From positions 186,001 to 250,000 of the forward strand of contig NZ_SUME01000007.1 in the NCBI RefSeq assembly GCF_005048855.1: a stretch of 64,000 nucleotides of DNA, written 5' to 3'. Numbering within the stretch: the first letter of the stretch is position 1; the number at the start of each line of letters is the position of its first letter. The position numbers were made by a program, and so were the translations under genes. This document shows, piece after piece, positions 34,368 to 45,008 of this stretch. Origin of the DNA: Sphingobacterium olei (lineage in GTDB: Bacteria > Bacteroidota > Bacteroidia > Sphingobacteriales > Sphingobacteriaceae). The notes beneath the pieces are model-generated. The model did no database searches and had not been told where the DNA came from. It was given only the letters and a program-made list of their open reading frames with translations.

Positions 34368-34967
34368 ATGAAGAAAATTCTTGTTCTGATGTTTCACCCC
34401 CGGTTAGAATCCAGCATCGTGAATGTGTTTTTACAGCAGGGACTGATCAATCATCCATCACTTAAGATAAAGGATATGTATGAGCTGTATCCCGATTTTA
34501 ATATTGATATTAAAAGAGAACAGCAAGATTTATTGGAAGCAGATCTCATTATCATGCAGCATCCTTTTTTCTGGTATGCCGCCCCTCCTTTGGTTAAGCA
34601 ATGGATCGATCTGGTGCTAGAGCACAATTGGGCATATGGACGAACCGGAGACAAGCTCGCCGGTAAGAAAATACTCCATATCATCAGCAGCGGGGGCACA
34701 TTTGAAGCCTACCGCAGTGCCGGAAAAAATCAATATACATATTTAGAACTTTTACGTCCCTTTGAGCTAACCTACAAGCTGTGCCAGATGCAGCAGCTAC
34801 CCCCGTACATCATTCCCGGTGCCAACAAGTTAAGTACAAGTGTACTTGAACACCACTCCCTTCAGATCAATACGCTTATTGCATCTCTTATAGAACACGA
34901 TCTAAACTTCACTATCCCTGAACACACCGAATATTTAAACGATACAACAATACACTATGGCAGCTGA
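34368..34967 (+). CDS. KefF-like NAD(P)H:quinone oxidoreductase (flavodoxin fold)
   Basis: A 199-residue cytoplasmic flavoprotein of the MdaB/KefF type, starting at the ATG at 34368 (MKKILVLMFHPRLESS). Motifs include IIMQHPFFWYAAPPLVKQWIDLVL and HIISSGGTFEAYRSAGKN, the flavin-binding segments. KefF proteins act as soluble partners of KefC antiporters. Its end overlaps the antiporter start by 11 bases, so the pair is coupled. It is divergent from the metal receptor; I see no exact housekeeping promoter in the gap. Confidence 0.87.
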   Translation: MKKILVLMFHPRLESSIVNVFLQQGLINHPSLKIKDMYELYPDFNIDIKREQQDLLEADLIIMQHPFFWYAAPPLVKQWIDLVLEHNWAYGRTGDKLAGKKILHIISSGGTFEAYRSAGKNQYTYLELLRPFELTYKLCQMQQLPPYIIPGANKLSTSVLEHHSLQINTLIASLIEHDLNFTIPEHTEYLNDTTIHYGS

Positions 34968-36822
34968 TTTATTCCAAAACGCACTTATTTATCTCGGAAC
35001 TGCCATTGTGTGCGTCCCTATCTCGAAAAAACTTGGTATAGGCAGTGTCTTAGGTTACCTCATCGGAGGTATCTTAGTCGGTCCATTTGTATTGGGCTTA
35101 ATTGGTACTGATGGGCACGATGTGATGCATACGGCCGAGTTTGGGGTAGTGATGATGCTCTTCGTGATCGGGTTGGAGCTGAATCCGGCCCAATTTTGGA
35201 AAATGAAAACAAAAATAGTGGGACTCGGCGGGCTTCAGATGCTGCTTACCGGGTTATTACTTTTTCCACTACTTTATTTCGTGCTGTCCTTCTCCCTCAA
35301 TGCGTCTTTGGCACTCGCCATGACATTTGCCATGTCGTCGACAGCCATCGTGTTGCAAACGCTGAAGGAAAAAAACCTCGACAAAACACCAGCCGGTCAA
35401 AATGCATTTTCTGTATTGCTTTTCCAGGATATTGCCGTCATTCCGATCCTTGCGGTACTCCCTTTGCTGGCGCTACAATCTGTTTCCGACAGTCAAGAAC
35501 ACCATCAATTACCCGGTTTTCTATCGGTTATGGAAGATTATCCAAGCCTATTATTACTCCTCGCAGTTGGCTTTGTGTTTGTACTCAGTAAATACCTCCT
35601 TCCTATTTTTCTTAGGTTAATTGCCAAAGTGCAGATGCACGAACTCTTTACTGCAGCGGCCTTATTTTTTGTAATCGGCATTGCCTGGCTGATGGAAGCC
35701 GTAGGTATCAGTGCGGCCCTCGGTGCTTTTATGGCCGGGGTTTTATTAGCCAATAGCGAGTTCAGGCATGAGCTGGAAGCTGATATCAATCCCTTCAAAG
35801 GCTTACTGCTGGGTATTTTCTTTACCGCCGTCGGATCTACCATCAACTTTGATATTATCGCGGCCGATCCCCTAAAAGTTTCCGCCATTGTCTTCTCACT
35901 CCTATTCGTAAAATGGATAGTCCTGTTTGTTATTGGAAAAAAATTCAAGTTAGCATCCGACCAGAATATCCTATTTGCATTCTTGCTCTGCCAAGTGGGC
36001 GAATTTGCGTTTGTATTATTAAGCTCCATTGGCCAAATCGGCATCGTTCCGAAAGACGATCTAGATCTGTTTATGGCGGTCGTGACGATCAGTATGATGG
36101 TTTCTCCATTGCTACTGTTCATAAACGAGAAGTTCATCGCGCCCAAGATCGGTGTTACCGAAAAAAATACGGAAAAATCCTACGACGAAATTGAAGCACA
36201 TCACGAGGTCATTCTGATCGGTTTTGGACATTTTGGAAGTACACTCGGACGGTTTTTGCGGGCTAACCATATACAGGCTACCATTATCGATAGCGATAGC
36301 GATCGCGTAAACTTACTTCGAAAGATGGGATTCAACGTATTTTATGGCGACGGTACCCGACTTGATCTATTGGAATCAGCCGGAGCAAGGGATGCAAAAA
36401 TACTGATTTCCGCCCTCGACAATCCACACACCAATATGGAGCTTTTCGACATGCTTCCAAAGCATTTCCCACACCTGAAGCTCTTTGTACGCGCCAAAAA
36501 CCGAAACGATGCATATGAGTTGATGGATAAAGGGATCGACCACATCTTCCGGGAATCGCTGTTAGACTCCGTATATATGGGCGTGGATGTACTATCCGAG
36601 TTGGGTTTACGAAAATATACCCTGCACCGCAAAGCGCAGGATTTTATAGTATACGATAATGAAGCCATGAAAAAGCTTGCGGAGCACCGGACGAGTAAAG
36701 AATATCTGGGTAACTTTCGGGAAGAAATCGAACTGCAGGAACGCTTGCTCCAAGAAGATAGCGTATTCATTGCCGAGTCGGAGGAGGATAACGCCTGGGA
36801 TTCTTCCGTTCGGGAGAGCTAG
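34957..36822 (+). CDS. KefB/KefC-like monovalent cation:proton antiporter (CPA2) with RCK domain
   Basis: A 621-residue membrane protein: about twelve helices in residues 1-390 (VLGYLIGGILVGPFVLGLIG, AFGVVMMLFVIGLELN-type segment, SAALGAFMAGVLLANSEFRHE), then a TrkA-N/RCK domain with the nucleotide motif GFGHFGSTLGRFL (about 417-430) and YGDGTRLDLLESAGA. KefC-type systems release potassium and acidify the cell during electrophile stress. The polar C-terminal tail after about 560 is longer than needed for RCK. Paired with the upstream KefF-like flavoprotein. Confidence 0.9.
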   Translation: MAADLFQNALIYLGTAIVCVPISKKLGIGSVLGYLIGGILVGPFVLGLIGTDGHDVMHTAEFGVVMMLFVIGLELNPAQFWKMKTKIVGLGGLQMLLTGLLLFPLLYFVLSFSLNASLALAMTFAMSSTAIVLQTLKEKNLDKTPAGQNAFSVLLFQDIAVIPILAVLPLLALQSVSDSQEHHQLPGFLSVMEDYPSLLLLLAVGFVFVLSKYLLPIFLRLIAKVQMHELFTAAALFFVIGIAWLMEAVGISAALGAFMAGVLLANSEFRHELEADINPFKGLLLGIFFTAVGSTINFDIIAADPLKVSAIVFSLLFVKWIVLFVIGKKFKLASDQNILFAFLLCQVGEFAFVLLSSIGQIGIVPKDDLDLFMAVVTISMMVSPLLLFINEKFIAPKIGVTEKNTEKSYDEIEAHHEVILIGFGHFGSTLGRFLRANHIQATIIDSDSDRVNLLRKMGFNVFYGDGTRLDLLESAGARDAKILISALDNPHTNMELFDMLPKHFPHLKLFVRAKNRNDAYELMDKGIDHIFRESLLDSVYMGVDVLSELGLRKYTLHRKAQDFIVYDNEAMKKLAEHRTSKEYLGNFREEIELQERLLQEDSVFIAESEEDNAWDSSVRES

Positions 36823-36966
36823 CATAGTTGATCCCGTGTGTTTCAGCGATGTAGATACACGGGAGCAATGTCGTCTGAAAGACATGATACGATCCGGTAT
36901 TTGCAAATTTTTAAAAAATAAGATAGATTTACAAAAAATTAATCATTTGGTAACAAAGTAGTAGCC

Positions 36967-37557
36967 GTGCGAGAGAGAGGTACCTATAGCGATGATGTAC
37001 AGTTAGTTTTACGGATTAATGCCGGTGACCACCGGGCTTTTGATGAATTGTTCAGTCGTTATAAAGAAGTCCTCTACCGCCACGCGTATCGTATGATTCC
37101 AGATGTGGAGGTCTGCAACGACATTATACAAGATGTATTCCTGACCATCTGGACCAAACATAAGACCTGGCATATCAAAACCTCTGCAATTTCATACCTT
37201 TATCAAGCGGTACGCAACAAGGTACTTGATCACATCAGCCACGAAAAAGTAATTGACAAATATTTAGGCGAATTGACCGATTTCGAACGAAATGGACAGT
37301 GTTACACCGAAGAATCGGTACTCGAACGCGAACTTTTAGCTTTGATCGAAGAAAATAAATCTAATTTACCCCCTCGTACGCGCGAAATTTTCGAAATGAA
37401 CCGCGAACAACAGCTAAGTTACCGCGAAATCGGCGAAAAACTATCTATTTCGGAGACAACTGCAAAGAAACAGGTACATAATGCACTCCGTTACCTCCGC
37501 ACAAAGCTTACTACACTCCTATTTTCTATACTTTTTTTACTTTTTTCGTTTTTATAG
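36967..37557 (+). CDS. ECF-type RNA polymerase sigma factor
   Basis: A 196-residue sigma factor with a GTG start at 36967. Region 2 is at DVEVCNDIIQDVFLTIWTKHK and region 4 at LSYREIGEKLSISETTAKKQVHNALRYL; a hydrophobic C-terminal tail (LLFSILFLLFSFL) follows, as in FecI-like factors that associate with the membrane. It opens the plus-strand locus sigma-FecR-SusC-SusD-thioredoxin. Confidence 0.92.
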   Translation: MRERGTYSDDVQLVLRINAGDHRAFDELFSRYKEVLYRHAYRMIPDVEVCNDIIQDVFLTIWTKHKTWHIKTSAISYLYQAVRNKVLDHISHEKVIDKYLGELTDFERNGQCYTEESVLERELLALIEENKSNLPPRTREIFEMNREQQLSYREIGEKLSISETTAKKQVHNALRYLRTKLTTLLFSILFLLFSFL

Positions 37558-37627
37558 TACTCCCTTTTCCTAGGTTGCCCGTCTCTTCTATAACTGACCG
37601 TCGTAAATATGGGGCCAGTACCTGATA

Positions 37628-38638
37628 ATGATGAACAAACTAGACACTAAAAAGATCCTGCAAAAGCACAATGCAGGCGAAAAATTAAGCAGGCAGGAGA
37701 TACTGTGGCTGGATAGCTTTTATCTACATAAAGCCAAACAGTCTAAGCACAAGATATCCGATTCTGATCTGGCGAACAATCTCGCGCAGGTGGAATCTAT
37801 GCTCCCACAAAAAAGTCAGCGTGCTCGTATCCTGCGTAATGTTGCTGCGATTGCTGCTTTATTCATATGCACAATAGGCGTCTACTCCTATTTTACACAC
37901 CGGCCGTTTGATGCGGGTCATGAAATTAACTTAGCCGCTGGACAACAACGTCAGCTTACGCTCCCAGATGGCACTAAGGTTACCTTAAATGCATCAAGTA
38001 CCCTTAATTATCCCCGCACATTTAAAGACGCAGCGACACGGGAAGTAACACTGGTAGGAGAAGCCTACTTTGATGTCGCGAAGGATAAAAATAAGCCCTT
38101 TCTTGTCCATACAGATCGTATGGAAATCCGTGTACACGGTACCGCTTTTAATGTGCGGGATTATAAGGAGGATGATATTGCGGAAACCGCACTGGTGCAC
38201 GGTAAGATAGAAATATGGAAAACGGGCGAGAAACAAAACACCTATTTTCTAGAACCCCGTGAAAAATTTACACTTACCGCTAAGGCAACGGTGTCGACTC
38301 CCAAAAAGGCGGTAGCCGTCAACACGGCCAAATTAGTGACAAAGCAGCCGGAAATCACCATACAGCCCTTTGAAATTTCCGAAACCGACGGAAGTGCGTT
38401 GGAAACAGAATGGACATTAAACCGAATCACGATTCATGAAGAATCACTCCAGCAGATCGCGTTACGCTTACAGCGGATGTACGGTGTGCATATCAAGATC
38501 GCAGATCCCACCATCGGACAGAAATTGTACTCCGCAACGTTCGAAAATGAGACCATCGATAATATACTCAGGGGGCTTAGTGTAGTATCACCTTTCCAGA
38601 TAAAAAAGGATAGCGCCGGAAACATCGAAATTTTTTAA
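37628..38638 (+). CDS. FecR-family anti-sigma factor
   Basis: A 336-residue inner-membrane regulator (ATG at 37628 or 37631). Sigma-binding part to about 75, a membrane helix (ILRNVAAIAALFICTIGVYSYF), FecR domain (LTLPDGTKVTLNASSTLNYPRTF, GEAYFDVAKDKNKPFLV), a Lys/Thr-rich linker longer than in its two paralogues (about 215-265), and a DUF4974 domain (EESLQQIALRLQRMYGVHIKI). It should couple SusC occupancy to the sigma factor upstream. Confidence 0.92.
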   Translation: MMNKLDTKKILQKHNAGEKLSRQEILWLDSFYLHKAKQSKHKISDSDLANNLAQVESMLPQKSQRARILRNVAAIAALFICTIGVYSYFTHRPFDAGHEINLAAGQQRQLTLPDGTKVTLNASSTLNYPRTFKDAATREVTLVGEAYFDVAKDKNKPFLVHTDRMEIRVHGTAFNVRDYKEDDIAETALVHGKIEIWKTGEKQNTYFLEPREKFTLTAKATVSTPKKAVAVNTAKLVTKQPEITIQPFEISETDGSALETEWTLNRITIHEESLQQIALRLQRMYGVHIKIADPTIGQKLYSATFENETIDNILRGLSVVSPFQIKKDSAGNIEIF

Positions 38639-38673
38639 ATAAAAACAATATCCATATATAATTAACTCCATTT

Positions 38674-41600
38674 ATGAATAAATTCTTACCACACATCAGC
38701 AGAGAAGCTCGGCTGGCTATTTTTTTAGCATGTTTGAGCACAACCCACATCCATGGGGCTGCCTATTCGCAGTCCGAAAAGATCGACGTATCGATCAAAC
38801 GTGGCCGACTGGAGGATGTATTCAAATCCATTGATGCAAAGAGTAGTTACAAAATATTTTACAGCAGGGGCATGCTACCCAAGTCCGAGGTTAACCTGCA
38901 GGGCACCGATATCAGCGTAAAAGATGTTCTAGATCAGTCGCTGCGCGGTAGCAACCTCACGTGGGAACTATTGGATAACAATATTATTGCGATCAAAGAA
39001 AAACCCGCGAAGCAACAAGCTAAACAACAATTGAGGGCCAGTGGTCAAGTGCTAAGCGCAAATGGCACACCATTGGCTGGGGTGACCATCCTGATCAAAG
39101 AGTGGAAAAACGCCGATTTTCGAAATCTGCAGACAAACACCGCTTCCGACGAAAATGGTATATGGGGTCTGAACTTACCCGCCGACAATTTAACCCTGGT
39201 ATTCTCCTTTATAGGCTATCAGACAGTTGAAATGCCGGCAAAGCGCTTTATTGAAAACCGCGAGCCGCTTCGTTTGCAGCCAGAGACCGGGGGACTCGAA
39301 GAAGTTGTGGTTATTGGCTACGGCACTACGACTAAACGGATGAATACGGGATCGGTAGCCTCCATTACGGCGAAGGATATCGAAACACAGCCCGTGGGCA
39401 ATCCGCTAGCCGCACTATCGGGCAGGCTTTCGGGGGTACTGATCGCGCAAAATAATGGTGTACCGGGTAGCGCGGTACAGATTCAGGTCCGTAACCAGGC
39501 TTCCTTAAGTCCAACGTCGTCCGGCTCCATTCCACTTTACGTGATCGATGGTGTGCCGTTTACCAATTTTAATGGGGGCCAGCCCGCTACAGACAACCTT
39601 AATTCCTTCGGCATATCGGGCTCCTCGGGTGGGTTAAGTCCGTTTGCAATGATAAATCCTTCAGACATTGAACGTATAGACGTATTAAAGGATGCTGATG
39701 CGACCGCAATTTATGGTAGTCGGGGTGCAAATGGCGTTGTATTGATTACGACAAAAAAGGGACAGTCTGGACGTACCCGCATTGGGGTAAACGTCAACAC
39801 GGGTTACACCGAGGTAAATCGCTTTATACCCATGCTTGGGCTGGAAGATTATTTGACCCTTCGTAAAGAAGCATTCGCGAATGATGGCGTAACACCATCA
39901 GTTGCTAACGCACCTGATTTAACGTTATGGGATCAAACACAATCGACCGACTGGCAAGAGTTCTTGATCGGAAACCGGGGACATATCACAGACGTACAGG
40001 CCAATATGTCCGGCGGAAATAATAACACACGTTTTTTCTTTAACTCGGGCTATAGACGGGAGAGCACGGTATTCGTGGGCGACAGTCAGAATGCCCGGTT
40101 TACCTCGAGGTTAAACTTAGATCACACGACCTCCGACGGCAAGTTCAACATCGCTATTTCAGCAAGTTATGCAAACGACGAATCGGATATGCCGAGCTCC
40201 GATATCACCTCGCTATATAACCTACCGCCGAACTTCCCACTCTATGATGATAACGGCGCACTATACTGGTTAACGGGATCTTCTTTCAACAACCCCCTAG
40301 CCGTGATCAAGCGAAAATATATTGGCACCACAAATAACCTAATTTCCGGAGCCAACTTAAGCTACAAGATTTTACCGGGTTTAACCGCAAAGGCCAACTT
40401 TGGCTATACTACAACCCAGCTGCATCAGAATAGCCAGACACCGGCTTCGAGTTTGAACCCAGCCAACAATCCGTTGAGTTCAGCATCTTTTTCCAACACA
40501 AAGTCACAAAACTGGATCATTGAGCCTACAGTAGATTATGTCGCGACCTTGGGCGAAGGCCAATTAACCGCGTTAATCGGAACGAGTTTCCAACAAAATT
40601 CGTCGGCTACACAAACGACATATGCATCTAATTTCCCGAACGAAGCTTTACTTGGTTCGCTAAGTGCCGCCGGAAACTATACGGCGAGTAATAATATTGT
40701 ATATTATAAGTACAATGCGGTGTTCGGGAAATTGAATTACGACTGGAAACAAAAATATCTTTTCAACGGAACATTCCGCCGCGATGGATCGTCTCGATTT
40801 GGAGCAAATAACCGCTTTGGAAACTTTGGCGCTGTCGGTTTAGGCTGGATTTTCACGAATGAAGACTTTTTCGAAGACCGTAAGCGCATACTCAGTTTTG
40901 GTAAGATACGGGGTAGCTTCGGCTCGACCGGTAATGACCAAATCTCAAACTACATTCATCTTTCCCTACTAAGCTCAACAACAGCGTATCTAGGAAACCC
41001 GTCAATGAGTCTTTTTACGCTTGCAAATCCTAATATCCAATGGGAGACGACGAAAAAAATGGAATTCGCCTTAGATCTGGGCTTTCTACGCGACCGGATT
41101 TTGTTTACGGCAAATTATTTCCGGAACCGCTCCGGCAATCAGCTGTCGTATGCTAATTTGCCAACGCAGGTTGGCTATAATAGCTACACGGCAAACGTTC
41201 CTGCGCTCATCCAAAACACAGGTTTAGAATTGGAGCTCAGTTCAACAAACATCGAAAACGAGAATTTCTCATGGAAGACGTCGACAAACTTTACATTCTA
41301 TAAAAATAAACTACTTGAATTCGACGGCATAGAAAACACATTTTATGCAAGTAGTTTTATAGTCGGCGAACCCACAAATTTAGTACGTTTATACAACTAT
41401 TTAGGCGTTGATGAAGCTACAGGACAAGCAACCTATGAAGATCGGGATGGCAACGGCACCATCAATCTTGATGATCGCTACGTAGCCGACTTAGGTACAC
41501 CTTTTTATGGCGGGTTCAACAATACATTTTCGTATAAAGGGCTTGAATTGGGCGTATTCTTCCAGTTCAACCATCGCTTTGGTGTGACCAAGATTTTGAA

Positions 41601-42012
41601 TACGCGTCCGGGTGCATTTGTCAACCAGAACGATTACTGGCTAGGCCGCTGGACAGATGCCAATCCGAACTCTGAAATCCCTGCTGCGACAACCACGGCT
41701 GGAAACCCACTTTATACATCGTACAATCAATTTACAAGTTCTAATGCGGTATACGGAGATGCATCCTATATCAAGCTGCGATCGGTCAATTTGACGTATA
41801 AGTTACCGACTCAATGGACATCGCGCGCAAAAATGTCCAACTGCAGTATCTTTGTGCAGGGACAAAACTTATTTACCTGGGCCAAAAATCCGTATGTACT
41901 GGATACAGAAACGACCATTCAGGGCGGGCCTCCGGGACTAGGTACGGGCACACTAAGCCAAGTTCTTCCGCCATTGCGTACCATTGTCTTCGGGATAAAC
42001 TGTCAATTTTAA
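38674..42012 (+). CDS. SusC/RagA-family TonB-linked outer-membrane transporter with STN domain
   Basis: An 1112-residue protein. Signal region to about 30, STN domain (GRLEDVFKSIDAKSSYKIFYS), carboxypeptidase-regulatory-like domain (RASGQVLSANGTPLAGVTILI), SusC signature VVVIGYGTTTKRMNTGSVASI, plug with DATAIYGSRGANGVVLITTKKG, and barrel ending FGINCQF. It resembles the SusC of the minus-strand locus at 17676-21029 closely in these motifs, suggesting ligands of one class. Its stop overlaps the SusD start by one base. Confidence 0.94.
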   Translation: MNKFLPHISREARLAIFLACLSTTHIHGAAYSQSEKIDVSIKRGRLEDVFKSIDAKSSYKIFYSRGMLPKSEVNLQGTDISVKDVLDQSLRGSNLTWELLDNNIIAIKEKPAKQQAKQQLRASGQVLSANGTPLAGVTILIKEWKNADFRNLQTNTASDENGIWGLNLPADNLTLVFSFIGYQTVEMPAKRFIENREPLRLQPETGGLEEVVVIGYGTTTKRMNTGSVASITAKDIETQPVGNPLAALSGRLSGVLIAQNNGVPGSAVQIQVRNQASLSPTSSGSIPLYVIDGVPFTNFNGGQPATDNLNSFGISGSSGGLSPFAMINPSDIERIDVLKDADATAIYGSRGANGVVLITTKKGQSGRTRIGVNVNTGYTEVNRFIPMLGLEDYLTLRKEAFANDGVTPSVANAPDLTLWDQTQSTDWQEFLIGNRGHITDVQANMSGGNNNTRFFFNSGYRRESTVFVGDSQNARFTSRLNLDHTTSDGKFNIAISASYANDESDMPSSDITSLYNLPPNFPLYDDNGALYWLTGSSFNNPLAVIKRKYIGTTNNLISGANLSYKILPGLTAKANFGYTTTQLHQNSQTPASSLNPANNPLSSASFSNTKSQNWIIEPTVDYVATLGEGQLTALIGTSFQQNSSATQTTYASNFPNEALLGSLSAAGNYTASNNIVYYKYNAVFGKLNYDWKQKYLFNGTFRRDGSSRFGANNRFGNFGAVGLGWIFTNEDFFEDRKRILSFGKIRGSFGSTGNDQISNYIHLSLLSSTTAYLGNPSMSLFTLANPNIQWETTKKMEFALDLGFLRDRILFTANYFRNRSGNQLSYANLPTQVGYNSYTANVPALIQNTGLELELSSTNIENENFSWKTSTNFTFYKNKLLEFDGIENTFYASSFIVGEPTNLVRLYNYLGVDEATGQATYEDRDGNGTINLDDRYVADLGTPFYGGFNNTFSYKGLELGVFFQFNHRFGVTKILNTRPGAFVNQNDYWLGRWTDANPNSEIPAATTTAGNPLYTSYNQFTSSNAVYGDASYIKLRSVNLTYKLPTQWTSRAKMSNCSIFVQGQNLFTWAKNPYVLDTETTIQGGPPGLGTGTLSQVLPPLRTIVFGINCQF

Positions 42013-43421
42013 TGAACAACGAAATGAAAAGATTTTTAAATAACATCATACCACTATCTGTAATTATGGGAGGCTCGCTTCTCACTTCCTGTGCTAAATT
42101 TGTAGAACTGGGCGCTCCTCCTACGCAGATTGAATATCAAGACGGCTTTTTAACAGATGCCAGTGCCCAGAGTGTCATATTGGGATTATATGTATCAGCG
42201 ACTGGAACTGCAACCAATGCAAATCTATCCAGCATGACGTCTCTCTATACCGGCTTAGCTGCTGACGACCTTCAATATAACGGCGCCGATGCACTGTTGG
42301 TCGAGTTTTATACGAATGGTCTGCTAAGTACCAACGGTCTTGTCAACAATATATGGGGCAACCTATATCAATTGATAAAGAACACAAACAATGCAGTAGC
42401 TGCCTTAGAAGCATCCAATTCGCTCACGCCAGCTATCAAGGATCAACTAATCGGTGAGGCAAAGTTTATACGCGCATACACCTATTTATATCTTGTTAAC
42501 CTTTACGGCGACGTCCCATTATACACCGCCGACGATAGCGGGGTATTTGAGAGTGCCGTGCTACCGCGTACATCCACCGATCGCGTCTATGAACAAATCC
42601 TCAGCGATCTACAAGATGCGGAGACTAAACTGGGCGTTGCCTATCAAGGTACATTCCGGGGTAGAGTAAATAAACATGCCGCCAGCGCACTTTTAGCACG
42701 TGCATACCTTTACCGCAAAGACTATGTCAATGCGGAGCTATATGCCAGCAAAGTATTGGCAGCGACAGATCTGTACAGTATGCCGGCACCATCCACAAGT
42801 TTTACCAACACCAGCGGAGAAATCATTTTTCAACTGGCCAATATCAATGGGGTAACGACGTTTGCAGCAAATTATAATGCTGTGGGAGCAACGACCATTC
42901 CGGCGTATACTTTACCCGACAGGCATTACCAGACTTTTGAAACGACGCCCGAAGAAGACCTGCGAAAACTTAATTGGGTAACACCTAAAACTGTTGGTGA
43001 TAAGGTGTATTACACTATTACCAAATACAAATCTACTAGCCCGGCAATCGGCAATGAGTATCACGTCGTATTGCGTCTTGCCGAGCAGTACCTTATCCGA
43101 GCCGAAGCAAGAGCAAACCGGGATAATCTTGAAGGTGCAAAAGCAGATATCGATGCCGTGCGTTCACGCGCCGGAATTGAAGGCATAAGCAGCGACTTAA
43201 CGGAGACGCAAATGCTGACCGCTATTGAAACGGAGCGTCTTCACGAGCTTTTCGGTGAGTACGGCCATAGATGGTTTGACTTAAAACGGACGGACCGCGC
43301 AACAGCTGTATTAGCGCCGGTAAAGGCGAACTGGCAGACTACGGATGTGCTATTTCCTATACCGAGTGCACAACGGCTGGCTAATAACCGCCTGACACAG
43401 AATTTAGGTTATGAGGATTAA
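42012..43421 (+). CDS. SusD/RagB-family substrate-binding lipoprotein
   Basis: A 469-residue outer-membrane lipoprotein. The ATG at 42012 overlaps the SusC stop (TAATG); a second ATG at 42024 also fits the signal (LNNIIPLSVIMGGSLLTSC). Family motifs include LTPAIKDQLIGEAKFIRAYTYLYLVNLYG and LHELFGEYGHRWFDLKRTDRA. It should bind substrate for the SusC channel upstream and is followed 28 bp on by a thioredoxin-fold gene. Confidence 0.93.
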   Translation: MNNEMKRFLNNIIPLSVIMGGSLLTSCAKFVELGAPPTQIEYQDGFLTDASAQSVILGLYVSATGTATNANLSSMTSLYTGLAADDLQYNGADALLVEFYTNGLLSTNGLVNNIWGNLYQLIKNTNNAVAALEASNSLTPAIKDQLIGEAKFIRAYTYLYLVNLYGDVPLYTADDSGVFESAVLPRTSTDRVYEQILSDLQDAETKLGVAYQGTFRGRVNKHAASALLARAYLYRKDYVNAELYASKVLAATDLYSMPAPSTSFTNTSGEIIFQLANINGVTTFAANYNAVGATTIPAYTLPDRHYQTFETTPEEDLRKLNWVTPKTVGDKVYYTITKYKSTSPAIGNEYHVVLRLAEQYLIRAEARANRDNLEGAKADIDAVRSRAGIEGISSDLTETQMLTAIETERLHELFGEYGHRWFDLKRTDRATAVLAPVKANWQTTDVLFPIPSAQRLANNRLTQNLGYED

Positions 43422-43449
43422 ATAACACGTACAAAAAAATTGTAAAGAT

Positions 43450-44919
43450 ATGAAAAACACACTAATTTTCGCCCTTACGCTATCTGCCACCGTGAGTTAC
43501 GGTCAGCAAAAGCCAGCCGATCGGTATCAGCAATACCTTCCGATTATCACTGAGGGCTCTGCAGCACAAAAGGACTCCTTAGCTACTGCCTTGGTGGGTG
43601 AAGCCAAGAGCTATAAAACGGAGGCCGACTACCGGTCGACCCTAAATATACTCCGCAATTTGGAACAGGATGCAAAAACGCAGGAACTGGAAAAAGTTGC
43701 CGTCAAGAAATTTCCGAAAGGTGCCATCACACGCGATGCGTTTATCCAGAACACCTATTACAAAGCCGAAACGACAGCCGAAAAAGAAAAGGCCTATAAA
43801 GAACTGCTAAAAAAATGGCCGGTTAAAAACTTCCCCGACGAAGCGCTTACCTACGACTATGCCGTTGCAGCACTGGCGCAAAGTTTCGCTAAAGACGGCG
43901 ACGCAGCAAAAGCCATACAGTACCTCGAAACCATGCAGGAACGGTTTTGGCGTGGAAATGGATACCTGCCTGTTGGAAAGACGTTATTGGCTCAGGGCGA
44001 CACCACGAATGCCACTCCCCTGTTGAAGATCGCTATGGATGATGCCTATTACTATATATCCTTACCAGAGGAACAGAAAGACAATAAAGCGAAGTTCGCC
44101 GCCATGGGTTATGCCAGTGCCATGTCGGCATACGTGGATATCCTGGTAAACAGAGGGCAATATGAGCAGGCCGTGGAGCAGATCGAAAAGGCACTGGTGG
44201 TGGCCCCGCAGCAAGCGGACGCCCTATCCACGGTGTATTATAAATCATTAATCGGCCTGGATCGTAAACTGGAAGCGTACAATATCCTTACGCGGCTCTA
44301 CGCAAAAGGTCAATTTAATGTAGAAGACCAGCTGAAGAAACTTTACGCCGATCTCAACGGATCCATGACGGGCTACGAGCGGTTCAACGCGAATCTCAAA
44401 GAAGAGCTGACACAATCCATCCGCACGCATATCAAAGAAATGGAAACGTTTAAACCTGCCCCTGCCTTCGAGCTACTGAACCTGAAAGGTGAAAAGGTTT
44501 CCCTGGCCAGCCTCAAAGGGAAGATCGTAGTATTGGATTTCTGGGCAACCTGGTGCCAGCCTTGTATCCGCTCGTTCCCGGGCATGCAGGCTGCACAAGC
44601 ATCCTACGCGGCAGATCCGGATGTAGAGTTCCTATTTATCAATACCTGGGAGCGTGACAAAGATTATAAAACGAAAGTTCCTGCCTTTATCGAAAAGAAT
44701 AATTATCCTTTCGAAGTATTATACGATGACCAGAAAGACCGGGAATCCGGCCAAAACATGGCGGCACAATACGGTGTGCAAGGTATTCCGGCCAAATTCA
44801 TCATCGACAAGGAAGGTAATATCCGTTATTTTCTAACGGGGTCTTCGCCCAATGTAGACTACATCAAAATGGAAATGTATGAACTGATCGAATCGGCAAA
44901 AAAACCACATAAAGGTTAA
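43450..44919 (+). CDS. TlpA-family thiol-disulfide oxidoreductase with TPR-like N-terminal half
   Basis: A 489-residue secreted protein (signal MKNTLIFALTLSATVSYGQQ). Residues about 25-335 are helical, with TPR-like pairs (AMGYASAMSAYVDILVNRGQYEQAVEQIEKAL, ADALSTVYYKSLIG). The C-terminal thioredoxin domain carries Cys369-Gln-Pro-Cys372 in FWATWCQPC and the cis-Pro in VQGIPAKFIIDKEG. It closes the third sigma-FecR-SusCD locus, paralleling the thioredoxins after the other SusCD pair. A terminator follows. Confidence 0.87.
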   Translation: MKNTLIFALTLSATVSYGQQKPADRYQQYLPIITEGSAAQKDSLATALVGEAKSYKTEADYRSTLNILRNLEQDAKTQELEKVAVKKFPKGAITRDAFIQNTYYKAETTAEKEKAYKELLKKWPVKNFPDEALTYDYAVAALAQSFAKDGDAAKAIQYLETMQERFWRGNGYLPVGKTLLAQGDTTNATPLLKIAMDDAYYYISLPEEQKDNKAKFAAMGYASAMSAYVDILVNRGQYEQAVEQIEKALVVAPQQADALSTVYYKSLIGLDRKLEAYNILTRLYAKGQFNVEDQLKKLYADLNGSMTGYERFNANLKEELTQSIRTHIKEMETFKPAPAFELLNLKGEKVSLASLKGKIVVLDFWATWCQPCIRSFPGMQAAQASYAADPDVEFLFINTWERDKDYKTKVPAFIEKNNYPFEVLYDDQKDRESGQNMAAQYGVQGIPAKFIIDKEGNIRYFLTGSSPNVDYIKMEMYELIESAKKPHKG

Positions 44920-44946
44920 ATACAGTACTAAAGGTTTTTTAATAAC

Positions 44947-44990
44947 ACAACAAGGGGGAAAGTTCTGCGATGAACTATCCCCCTTGTTGT
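44947..44990. terminator. Bidirectional hairpin terminator
   Basis: Arms ACAACAAGGGGGA (44947-44959) and TCCCCCTTGTTGT (44978-44990) pair perfectly, and an inner stem AGTTC/GAACT extends the hairpin. A T-run follows on the plus side. It separates the thioredoxin gene from the convergent lipoprotein gene at 45009. Confidence 0.82.
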
Positions 44991-45008
44991 TTAATGGAAT
45001 GCAGTATG